This document shows positions 45,112 through 54,001 of a stretch of DNA of 64,000 bases, one piece after another. Under the pieces are notes generated by a model. The model did no database searches, was not told the origin of the DNA, and saw nothing but the letters and a program-made list of their open reading frames with translations. Source of the DNA: Pycnococcus provasolii (lineage: Eukaryota > Chlorophyta > Pseudoscourfieldiophyceae > Pseudoscourfieldiales > Pycnococcaceae); the NCBI GenBank assembly GCA_938743325.2, contig OW568872.1, positions 806,001-870,000 on the forward strand. Direction: 5' to 3'. Each line of letters opens with the position of its first letter. Position 1 is the stretch's first letter. A program made the position numbers and the translations under genes.

Positions 45112-46038
45112 TCAAGGTTTTTTAATGGATGCCTTGACGCCGTCATCAAATGCTGTAGGCGTGATGCCAAGCTCGGAAAAGAGCAGCTTACTTTCCATCG
45201 AGATGTCGGCTGGACTCTTCACCCCTCGATTTACGCTGCTTGCCGACACTTCCTCAATATTCTCTCCATTCGATCCGGCGACTGCTGCCACACGACGCGC
45301 GAAATCTGCACGGCTCAGTCTCTCAGGCCCACCCATGCAATAAACCGGTTTAGAAAGCGGCCACTCCGGGGCAACGACGAGCGACTCCACAATTCTACAG
45401 ATGTCCTTCACGTACACAGGATTTCTGTACTCGTCGCCAAAGAAGGTGAAAGGCTCGTTTCCTTGCACAGCTTTCAGCACAAACTGAAGAAAGAGCGTCC
45501 TACCAACAGGCGAGGCTGGCTCAGGGCCGTAGATGATGCTACTACGAAGGCTTACGGCTTTCGATGCGTTGCAGTTCTTGGTGATGTACTCCTCCGCAGC
45601 AAGTTTCGATCGTCCGTATGCATTCACTGGGGCGCACGGCGCGTCTTCGTTAGAGTTGGCTCGCGTTCCGTCGTAGACTTGGTCGGTACTGATATGAAGC
45701 AATCTGGCCCCAAGCTCGTTCGCGAGTGTGACGACGTGCTCTGGTACATTGAGCGCTCGCGCCGCCGGCTCGTCATCCTCGCAAGCCTTTGGCTGCGAGA
45801 TCGCAGCGCAGTTGACGATTGCAGCTAGCCGAGGACACGCGTTTCGCACGTCGTCGATTCCCACTCCGGTGCCGAGGTTGACCTGGATCGCCTCGACTCC
45901 CTCGGGAACGAGTTTGCTGTTCGTCTCTCGGCTGAACGTGCCGACAACGCCGACGTCCTTCGGCAAGTTGTCCCTGAGGTGCTTGCTTACGAACTGTCCC
46001 AAGTAACCACTCGCGCCCGTCACAAGCACGTGCGTCAT
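45112..46038 (-). CDS. RmlD/MAT2B-like short-chain dehydrogenase (NAD(P)-binding)
   Basis: 308 residues from the ATG at 46038 (MTHVLVTGASGYLGQ); an upstream in-frame GTG adds only leader-like sequence. The Rossmann motif is G8-A-S-G11-Y-L-G14; further markers are I-V-N-C-A-A-I-S, S-T-D-Q-V-Y-D-G and Y-G-R-S-K (active-site Tyr/Lys). The STDxVxDG motif and the length point to the dTDP-4-dehydrorhamnose reductase / MAT2B (methionine adenosyltransferase beta subunit) group of extended SDRs. The sequence does not decide between nucleotide-sugar reductase and MAT regulatory subunit. It is divergent from the RCC1 gene, 276 bp apart. Confidence 0.85.
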   Translation of the reverse strand: MTHVLVTGASGYLGQFVSKHLRDNLPKDVGVVGTFSRETNSKLVPEGVEAIQVNLGTGVGIDDVRNACPRLAAIVNCAAISQPKACEDDEPAARALNVPEHVVTLANELGARLLHISTDQVYDGTRANSNEDAPCAPVNAYGRSKLAAEEYITKNCNASKAVSLRSSIIYGPEPASPVGRTLFLQFVLKAVQGNEPFTFFGDEYRNPVYVKDICRIVESLVVAPEWPLSKPVYCMGGPERLSRADFARRVAAVAGSNGENIEEVSASSVNRGVKSPADISMESKLLFSELGITPTAFDDGVKASIKKP

Positions 46039-46314
46039 GACGAAAACGACTTCGGTAACCGTATTTGCGGATAGGAGGGCGTGATTGCAGAGGCCGTTAC
46101 TCGGGGTTTTGCCGAGTTCCTCTCCCCGAACCCCGAACACCTACCCCGAAACCTCGAACAATGCCGCGGGTGCCAACACAGTGCCGAAACTTGAACTCCC
46201 CTCCCCGGTCAGCCGGTCAGGTGGTGCGCTTTCGAGCAGGTCTGCTGCTCCCCTTACAGAAACCACTACAGTACAGTACACGCCCAACACACGCACGCAC
46301 ACAACCTCCTCCCC

Positions 46315-47865
46315 ATGTCCCAGGGACGCGCCGGCCAGCTCGTCGTCAGGCACATGGCCTCGCCGCACGTGCTCAAAGATAACCTCACGGCGCGCGAAGG
46401 ACACGCGGACAAGTGGGACGTGCTTGACGCAAACGCCTTGAAAAGACAACCGCCACCGCCGCCTATCGTAGCCGACCACCTTGGGGCGCTGGCGACCACG
46501 CAGCAGCAGATGAGGGAGAGGCGGCCAAAGCGCGCGGACGCTTCGCCGCAGCAGAGCCGAGTCGTGAGATACCCGAACGGCGGCCTATCCGCGGGTGGGT
46601 ACCACTCTGCTGTTGTTGACGCGAGCGGAAAACTGTTCGTCTTTGGGTGCAACGCGCAGGGGCAGCTGGGACTCGGGCACACGGACGACGTGGACACACC
46701 CACCCCCCTGGAGGATGCCTTCGACGGCGCGGCCATTGACCACGTGAGCTGTGGAACGAGTCACACCGCGGCAGTGGACTGCTATGGGAGACTGTGGATG
46801 TGGGGGTACGGCAAGGCTGGGCTCGGCGCGAAGCCTCTGCCTAAGCCGAGGGGTGCAATGGCGCGGCTTCTAAAGAAGGCTGGCACACCACCACCAGAAC
46901 TTATGCCAAACTCCTTGAAACCTCTGCTCGTGCCATCACTCGAAAATATTCGAGTACGCTACGTCGGCTGCGGTTGGTCTCACAGCGCGCTCATCACCTC
47001 GTCATTTCAACTTTACACTTGGGGACGCGGCGAGCACGGAAAGCTTGGACACGGGGATGAGGAGACTGTGTACGAGCCGAAAGCTGTCACCGCACTCGCC
47101 CAGCACGAGGCGCAGCAGGTGGCTTGTGGTGCAGCGCACACGGCCATCATCACGCGTATTGGTAACGTTTACTGCTGCGGCCAGGGAATTGCGTGCGCCG
47201 TCTCTAAGCGCGGCAAGGTGACCACTCCCGTCGAGGTGACGACGCTATCGAGGGCGAATGCGAGGGTACGGCAGATTGCCTGCGGCGCAGGGCACACGGC
47301 GTGCATTGCGGCTTCTGGCGAGCTCTTTACTTGGGGGTGGAATAAGTGTGGTCAGCTCGGAACCGGAACGCGCACAGACTCTCACGTGCCCCAGAGCGTC
47401 GCGCTTCCAGGCCGGTCAACAGCGAATCGCGTGGCTTGCGGTGCTTACCACACCGTCATAAGCCTTGGCGGCGGCGATCTTGTGACGTTCGGCGCTGGTG
47501 GTAAGGGCGAGATGGGCGCTGATGGCAAGCCCGTGGCGCTTAGTCGCAACGGTGAACTTGGGCGTCTTGGCATCGTGGGCGATGAGGAGGAGCGCGGTGG
47601 CGGAGACAGGCTTAGGGCCAAGACAGTGTCAGGTCCGTGGAAGCTGAGCCACCAGAAGACGAGGGTGGAGCACGTTTCAGCCGGAGGGTATCACACCATG
47701 TTTGTGACTGAGGCTGGCGAATTGTTCTCGCACGGAGTGGGCTTAAATGGCCGACTTGGGCACGGCGACGCAGAACCTCGCGTGTCCCCGACACTGGTGA
47801 AGGGATTTACCAGCCGTGCTCCCATTCTCGTCAACGACAACAAGTCAATCAAGGAGAAAAGTTGA
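46315..47865 (+). CDS. RCC1-repeat beta-propeller protein
   Basis: 516 residues from the ATG at 46315. About 80 residues of leader are followed by six to seven RCC1 blades, recognised by repeated G-x-x-H-(S/T)-x-A/V and L-x-x-W/F-G-x-x-x-x-G-Q-L-G-x-G motifs (GGYHSAVVDASGKLFVFGCN, CGTSHTAAVDCYGRLWMWGY, CGAGHTACIAASGELFTWGW and GGYHTMFVTEAGELFSHGVG). RCC1 folds act as Ran exchange factors or as binding propellers; there is no evidence here for the exchange function. Several blades have long inserts. CAGTACAG words lie at 46268-46281, just upstream. Confidence 0.85.
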   Translation: MSQGRAGQLVVRHMASPHVLKDNLTAREGHADKWDVLDANALKRQPPPPPIVADHLGALATTQQQMRERRPKRADASPQQSRVVRYPNGGLSAGGYHSAVVDASGKLFVFGCNAQGQLGLGHTDDVDTPTPLEDAFDGAAIDHVSCGTSHTAAVDCYGRLWMWGYGKAGLGAKPLPKPRGAMARLLKKAGTPPPELMPNSLKPLLVPSLENIRVRYVGCGWSHSALITSSFQLYTWGRGEHGKLGHGDEETVYEPKAVTALAQHEAQQVACGAAHTAIITRIGNVYCCGQGIACAVSKRGKVTTPVEVTTLSRANARVRQIACGAGHTACIAASGELFTWGWNKCGQLGTGTRTDSHVPQSVALPGRSTANRVACGAYHTVISLGGGDLVTFGAGGKGEMGADGKPVALSRNGELGRLGIVGDEEERGGGDRLRAKTVSGPWKLSHQKTRVEHVSAGGYHTMFVTEAGELFSHGVGLNGRLGHGDAEPRVSPTLVKGFTSRAPILVNDNKSIKEKS

Positions 47866-48263
47866 GGTTAATTCTCTTAAAGGTTTATGTAAATAAGAAA
47901 CATTTCGCGACGCCACCACTGAACACCACTTAACGCGTGTATAATAGGTAGCACGAGTTCAGCACATCTATCCGATGGGAGTTTGGGAGTGCGCCCGAAC
48001 GACGCCCGGAGTCGGTGGGATCGTGACCGACCGGTGGGACCTGGGACCCGGTGGGCGATGCGATGCGGTGAGGTTGGGCGAGGGAGGGGTCGCCCACCTC
48101 GGACGGCAACTCCAACGTAAGTCGTAACGTGCCCCCGCCCATTCGCCCAACTGTGCCGACCACACGGGTCCCCCCCTCGCACTGGAAACTCGACCAGTAG
48201 TGCTACCGTCCCCTCCCCTCCTCCTCGCCCCTCGCAAACTCGCTCTCCTTGCACTCGTGCGTG
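47866..48263. other. Intergenic spacer
   Basis: 3' side of the RCC1 gene and promoter side of the two-exon gene. The last 100 bp are C/T-rich. No gene seen. Confidence 0.4.
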
Positions 48264-50911
48264 ATGGCCGGTCGGCGCAGGCGCGAGTCCGTGCTCCTGC
48301 CCGTCTACCTCGAAGATGACGGAACGACGCACGGGTCATTTAAGATAGAAGAGCAGGAAACGGAGATTGCCGCCGCAACCGGGGACAACGTCCCGCAGCA
48401 GCCGCCTGCAAGGCGCTCGCGCCGGTCAAGCCTGCTTGCACCTCTCGCACCGAGGCGTGAACGCTCGCCAAGCTTGCTTGGAGATATTGGCGAGGACAAC
48501 ACGGCAGCTCAAAGTGGCACGGTGGCACCGTCGGTGCAGCAGGCGAGCGGCAACCTGCGCGGTCGGCGCGATTCGGTTCGCGTCATGGCAGCTTTTGATG
48601 AGAGGGTGACGTCGAGCCTTTATGACAGCGGCACGCAGGCTGACGTCGCAACGACGTCCTCCTCCTCCTCCTCCTCCTCCGGCTTTTCGTTCCGTGGGAA
48701 GAGGATGAGCCTGCTCTTTGACGCAAAAGACTTTGTGCAACGCAACGCCAAACAGGAGCAAGACCACCGCGACAAGCTCGCTAAGGTACGCCACACCTGC
48801 ACCAACACCAAGAGCACATGATGTATTTCTTCCCAAACAAAACGGCTGACACCCCTACACTCACACACACATCAAACCGTCTAACCCAGGCGTACGGTCG
48901 CTTCGGACTCGAATATACTGGAACGAAAGACGACATACGAGCAAAGATTAAGGAGCGAGAGAGCGTTGAGGCGAGAGCAAATATGCGTGCAGAACGCGAG
49001 GAGAGGAACATCACGCCTCGCGCGGCAGATGGCGACGTTAATCTTTACACGAACGATGCTATGAACATGCGCCAAGCTCTGCGCTCGGACCAACGCGTCA
49101 TAGAGCAGATGAAGTACTGGTGGGGCGCTCTACGCTCGCCCGAGGATGTGGCGGCGGAGAAGGGCATGTGCTGGGAAGATTACGCGGATATGTGCCGATG
49201 CCTTGCACGACATCTCGGCTTCGAGGTCGAAGCGGAGGACATTGTTCGAGACTGGGTGCGAGACACGGGAGGTGCGAAAGAGTTGGACTTTGCACACTTT
49301 TGCGCTTCCCTTTTCGAGCTCGTTGATAGCTGGACAACATCCATTTCCATCTCAACGTACGTGAACTTCCTGCAAGACGCAATGAAGGGACTTAGGAGAT
49401 ATTCGAGGAAATTTCGCGTCCGTCTTGCCGAGCACCGCGAACGTATTGCAAACGAGCGCCGGGCGAATATAAAGGCAATGCAGCCGGCATTCTACTCGGG
49501 GAGCTCGGAGTCGTGGAAAGATTTCTACACGGGGTACGAAAAGGAATCTAAGAAATCCATCGACATGCTGGAGCTGTCGCGCCTCGCTCAGCCTCGGCGT
49601 CGTCGTTCGGTCATGTTCGGACCTCCATCAGCCCGCCGAAGAGCATCCGATTCGTCAGCGAAGCAAACACCTCGGGGCAGATTATCTTCTGCGTTTACTT
49701 CAGAATGGTTCACCGGAAAGGATCTGTCCACGAATGCGGACACAATTCCACAATGGCCTCATCTGTGGATGGACGATGAGGTGGATGAGCGTTGCGGGGG
49801 CGGACCACATGCACATCTAGCTCCTGGATGCGCGGCTGACCGTTTCACGGTTGGCGATCCTGGCTCCGAGACATTTTTAATGGTGCGCAGCGACGCCAAT
49901 CGACATATCAAAGACGGCGGCAATCGTTATCTGTTGGCCCCAAATATGGTCACGTTCATGGCATCTCGCGCTCATGTCGAGGCGAAAAATGCCGCAATGG
50001 CGTCGCCGAACGCTGCAACTCCACATCCGAGGACGTTGCCACGTGCAATGAGTCGGTCCGAGACGCCGTTAAGCGAAATACCAATTTATCAAGGCGATAT
50101 GCCAGTGGCTCCCACGCTGTCAGGATTGCTTTTGCGCGGAGCGCGAGAGATTGCACCGCCGACGAAGGGTACATGCCATCAGAGGCAGCCAGCAAGCTCT
50201 GGCGACGTTGGATTGCTCCTCGATCACAAGGCGAAGGTGCCGAAGACCACGCTCTCTCGACTAGCCTCCGAGCATCTTGCAAAAGGTGAGACGGGCAATT
50301 CTCTCAAAGCGGAGCTGTGGAATTCGCTTCTTGGGTACCACACCAATGACGCGGTGAGCGAGCACGTGGCATCATGTGCACCTGGCGCGGAGCATGGAAA
50401 TCGACCAGCTTACCAGTTCGTCGTTGTTGCAGGTCCCGTGAGCGACGAGCAGCTTGCAGCCCCTCGCACGCCAGTCCCACTGACAGCGCGCGAGGCTGTG
50501 CAGACATGGGATGTGCGCAAGGCGGCCAGCTGGGTTGGAACGCAGGAGGGGGCACCTCCAAGGACGGTGATCAGCGCGCCGGCCAATGAATATGGCGCGT
50601 ACGATCCCGCTCGGCTGCTTCACACCGTCGCGGTGGGATCATCGATCTACGAGCCGAACAATCTCGACGTGCCCTCTATCAAAGGCGCCGCGAGTGGCGA
50701 CAGTTTCATTCGCGTACCCATCGCGAGTCTGCCCACCGAGACCCTCACGCTCCCTCCGCACGATCCGCCGCTCGCGGCGAAGCATGCACTCTTTCTGCAT
50801 AGGCTTGGTGCGCGCACGGCGCACGTTCCGTTCGCGCGCTCCGACATGGGACGGCCAGTGAGCCCACGAAGTGCAAGAGAGCTTGCCGTGCTTCAGAAAG
50901 AAATCTTGTAG
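48264..50911 (+). CDS. Two-exon conserved protein with EF-hand-like helical domain
   Basis: Exons 48264-48785 and 48890-50911 join in phase 0, giving 847 residues. Exon 1 starts at the ATG at 48264 (MAGRRRRES) and is Ser/Arg-rich, ending in QEQDHRDKLAK. Exon 2 continues AYGRFGLEYTG. A helical domain at about residues 220-345 (MRQALRSDQRVIEQMKYWWG, then ELDFAHFCASLFELVDSWTT) resembles the EF-hand-like block with F-x-x-x-L-F-E-L-x-D-x-W-x-x-x-I seen in many flagellate proteins, although the Ca2+-loop residues are not convincing. The remaining 480 residues are Pro/Ala/Ser-rich and probably disordered. A ciliary role is only inferred. Confidence 0.7.
48786..48889 (+). other. Spliceosomal intron (104 nt)
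   Basis: AAG|GTACGC donor and CTAACCCAG|G acceptor in phase 0. It joins two frames that would each otherwise run into a stop. The branch-point-like CTAAC ends only four bases before the AG. Confidence 0.8.
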
Positions 50912-51077
50912 CGACGAACCTAAGCTTCGGTTATGAACACCTGTTATGAACTGCTGCCTGTGTTTATGAAACAACCAAACCCCTAAAAAGACAAGCGAAA
51001 TCTCAAATCTGCCCCCTTCCTAGTCTAATCCATCCAAGGCCCACAGCCTTCCTACCACCCCCCTCTCTCTTCCCCCC

Positions 51078-51590
51078 ATGACGATGACGACGGCCGTGGC
51101 TACCCGCACCGCCGCGAGAACGCGCCTGCGACCGAGCAACGGTGAAGGTAAGAGGCACGCACGAAAGCAGAACCGCTTGATCTTGCCCACGACGAGCGCG
51201 CAACGATGTGGCGTCGTCGCGCAAGCTGCGGATGGAGGTGACGGAAGTGTGGACAGAGATGAAGTGCGCGTGTCAGCCATCGAGAACATGGCCAAGATGA
51301 AGGGAAAGAGGAAGGCAAAGCTATCCATTGCGGAGCAGGAGGCACTCAGAAATAAGGATGGTTTGAAGCAGGGCGAAGGACTAGCATTCGGAGGTGGCTC
51401 GTCCCGCAAGAAGAACGGTAGCCTTTGGGATCAATGGGCAGGCGAAGACGGCGTGCTATCGTCGATCAACGACCTCACGTACAAGCTTGCCCTGGGTATG
51501 GCGTTCGTGTGGGTGTTATTTAGGTTCGTGTTTCCAGCGATAGGTGTGTACAAGCTCGTCAACGACCTTGCGCCGCCTCCAATCATGTAA
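51078..51590 (+). CDS. Small plastid-targeted membrane protein
   Basis: 170 residues from the ATG at 51078. The first 45 residues are Thr/Arg/Ala-rich without acids, as in a chloroplast transit peptide. A basic, Lys/Gly-rich stretch (ENMAKMKGKRKAKLSIAEQE) is followed by S-L-W-D-Q-W-A and one hydrophobic helix (about 140-158, LALGMAFVWVLFRFVFPAIG) ending YKLVNDLAPPPIM. The hydrophobic helix plus Y-K-L-V-N-D-L recalls uncharacterised plastid proteins of plants and green algae. Function unknown; thylakoid or envelope location is inferred. The ATG follows a C/T-rich tract. Confidence 0.75.
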   Translation: MTMTTAVATRTAARTRLRPSNGEGKRHARKQNRLILPTTSAQRCGVVAQAADGGDGSVDRDEVRVSAIENMAKMKGKRKAKLSIAEQEALRNKDGLKQGEGLAFGGGSSRKKNGSLWDQWAGEDGVLSSINDLTYKLALGMAFVWVLFRFVFPAIGVYKLVNDLAPPPIM

Positions 51591-51706
51591 CGGAGCCGAA
51601 GCCGAAAATCAATTCGCCCTCTCCTCCCCCCTCCCCACCCTTTTTTCTTTTCCTATGCGTGCGTGCGTGCGACCACTCGCGCGTGTTTGTGTTAAATATG
51701 TTTGCG

Positions 51707-53578
51707 TTACTCTAACCATGGACTGTCTAGCACGGAGAATCCAGCAGCAACGCCGCCCTCGTCTGAGGTGGCAGCCTTCGTGCGAAGCAGATGGCCGAGA
51801 GCACTTCCGGAAACTGCCCGGTCGAGCTCACCTCCGCCATCCAACGTCATGTCCTTGATGGCTTGGCCGTCGTATGTCAGAGAAGCGCTGTAGACGCCGA
51901 GCTCCTGCAGAGTCTCTTGCACGCGCGTGGGACGTGCACTTCGAAGCATCCACGACGCCTGCGAAGCTGGTCGAATTCTCTCCATCAAGATGTACGCGTC
52001 GAGCTCCTCTGCCGTCGCAGACTTAAGCTTCTCGGCCAAGCCATCCCCGTAGAAATTGTTGCCACCACCCTCCCGTTGCGGCTTGAGAACCCAAGCCTGA
52101 GGATCAGCCGCAGCACGAGCCACGACATCGGTGTTTGGTGCGCAAAGTTCTGCGAATGCATCGAGTAGAGACGCTACGTCGTCCTCCACGCCGCCTTCGC
52201 GGGCTGATTTCCCGTCAGCCTTTGCCTTCCTTTCAAGTGCCGTCCTCAGCTCGTCAGTATCTGCCATATCTTGCTGAACCTTTTTCGTACCTGCGAGCTG
52301 TAGTGCGAGGCTGGGACATGACACCGCGCTCGATGCCTCGATTGCATATCTTCCTGCCCACTCGACGGCTGTGGGATAGTCATTTGGCGTGTAGCCCGCC
52401 CGGAAGTACGCTACGCTGATCTCACGCCCGCGATAGAATAATCTACCACCATTCGCCCCAGGCTCGTATCCCGCGTCTGCTAGGATTTTTGCCGCGCCAT
52501 CAGCGGTATCGGCGAAATCGGGCACATCGCGAAGCGCCGCAGCGAGGCGATCGCACGGCACCGACGAGCTTGGCGTCGAACTTCCACGAGAGCTTTTTGC
52601 ATGTCGAGCCAGCTGCGCAAGTGTCGCTCGAATGACGGGTATTCCGTGATGCTGCCAGAGTCTGTCCGCGAGCAAACGCTGATCGTGCACATTTGTCTCA
52701 CCAGGCTGAACCACGAACACGATGTGACGCCTCGCGCTTTCCGTGCCGCGAATGCGACCGTGGGCAACGTGCGCAGCAGCAAGTGCTGCGGCGATTCCTT
52801 CGAGAGCTCCGTTCTCTGGCATGTGTCGTGTGATCGCGGCGTCGACGTTCGCTGGCGCTGGTGGCCATCCTTCCACATCCGAAGTGCGCGGTAGGACGCT
52901 ATCATCGGTTTCGTCAAGTGTGCCGCAAGCCTCGGCATCTGCCGAGGCGAATCGCAGTGCGGCGGCGTGCATCCGCGAAACGAGAGTGCTTAGTGCTCCA
53001 AAGCTGCTTGCGACGGTATTCAGCTCCACCTGCAGGAGCCTCCCCGTGGGCTCGTCAACCATGTAGTCTGAACGGTACACGCCAAGAGTGAGCCCGCCGC
53101 CGCCCGACGCCGCTGCGCGCGTAGGCTCAGCAGCTGATCGCACGCGAATGAGCGCGTCCGTGAAGACGTCGGCACGCGCCGCAGCTGCGAGCGCCTGCTC
53201 GAGCCACGCCGGGTCGACGCACGTGGCGTCTGCCAGTCTCGTCATTGCTGGCGCCAACTGCACAGCGCGTTCGTAGGAGGCGCGAGGAAAGGCGGCTGGC
53301 ACTAGCGTTGTGGGAGCGGGCGTGCACTGTTCAGGCGGCCCGTACAGAAGTCCTGTGCGGCACGCGAGAGCGACGCAGAAGTCTGTCATTGCCTGCTGCG
53401 AGAAGGCTTTGCCTGCGGATGGCTCGACCACGTCGTCGTCGTTCATCGCGGCTCGCGGTGTGCGCGTCGATCCAACAAGCTTGCGTCGCTGCAGGGCTCT
53501 TCTCCTTGCTGCCCACTTTATCTGCGAGGTTGTTTTCGTCGCCGTCGCCGTCGTCGTCGCGCACTTGCGTGAGTGCAT
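51707..53578 (-). CDS. GSH2: Glutathione synthetase (eukaryotic type)
   Basis: 623 residues from the ATG at 53578. It catalyses ATP-dependent ligation of gamma-glutamylcysteine and glycine, the second step of glutathione synthesis. Family marks are strong: G-R-L-L-Q-V-E-L-N-T-V-A-S-S-F (substrate/ATP site), N-D-Y-P-T-A-V-E-W, C-P-S-L-A-L-Q-L-A-G-T-K-K-V-Q-Q, V-L-K-P-Q-R-E-G-G-G-N-N and Y-I-L-M-E-R-I. It is longer than usual (about 470-540), partly from an Arg/Thr-rich N-terminal extension of about 45 residues that may target an organelle (second ATG at MNDDDVVEP), and from loops of low complexity. CTGTAC/GTACTACTG words lie upstream (53734-53763). Confidence 0.92.
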   Translation of the reverse strand: MHSRKCATTTATATKTTSQIKWAARRRALQRRKLVGSTRTPRAAMNDDDVVEPSAGKAFSQQAMTDFCVALACRTGLLYGPPEQCTPAPTTLVPAAFPRASYERAVQLAPAMTRLADATCVDPAWLEQALAAAARADVFTDALIRVRSAAEPTRAAASGGGGLTLGVYRSDYMVDEPTGRLLQVELNTVASSFGALSTLVSRMHAAALRFASADAEACGTLDETDDSVLPRTSDVEGWPPAPANVDAAITRHMPENGALEGIAAALAAAHVAHGRIRGTESARRHIVFVVQPGETNVHDQRLLADRLWQHHGIPVIRATLAQLARHAKSSRGSSTPSSSVPCDRLAAALRDVPDFADTADGAAKILADAGYEPGANGGRLFYRGREISVAYFRAGYTPNDYPTAVEWAGRYAIEASSAVSCPSLALQLAGTKKVQQDMADTDELRTALERKAKADGKSAREGGVEDDVASLLDAFAELCAPNTDVVARAAADPQAWVLKPQREGGGNNFYGDGLAEKLKSATAEELDAYILMERIRPASQASWMLRSARPTRVQETLQELGVYSASLTYDGQAIKDMTLDGGGELDRAVSGSALGHLLRTKAATSDEGGVAAGFSVLDSPWLE

Positions 53579-54001
53579 GGCCGCAGCAGCGAGTGATGGG
53601 ATGAAACCGTGCGCGGCGGTTACGAGCTTTGTGTGTGGAGATAAAATTTGGAAATTTGGACTTGGGGGTTGGGGGACGATGGGACACTGCGCACGGGTTG
53701 GGGTTTTCTCCCTCCACCGAAGCCGTAGGTTCCAAATACTGTACAGGTAGTACTACTGTACATAGACTAGTCCTATGTAAGGTCGCTTGCAAGTTCGCCG
53801 ATCCAGCAACCTCTTGACCACCTTCTGAACGTGATGCAACACCGGCCGCGAACTTGCAGTCTTGCAAGCTCTTGCAATCTCGCGGCCGGTGATGATGCAA
53901 GACAAAAAAATCTGAAACATCTGTCCATCAAGTAAGTTAGGGTTCAAAACATTTTCATTCAAAAGAGTTACATTTTCTTGGTTGAGGCGCACGATCGCTG
54001 C
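53579..54001. other. Intergenic spacer
   Basis: No gene seen. Holds the promoter of glutathione synthetase, the 3' end of the IFT70 gene and two near-copies of TTGCAAG..CTTGCAA words (53784-53878). Confidence 0.4.
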
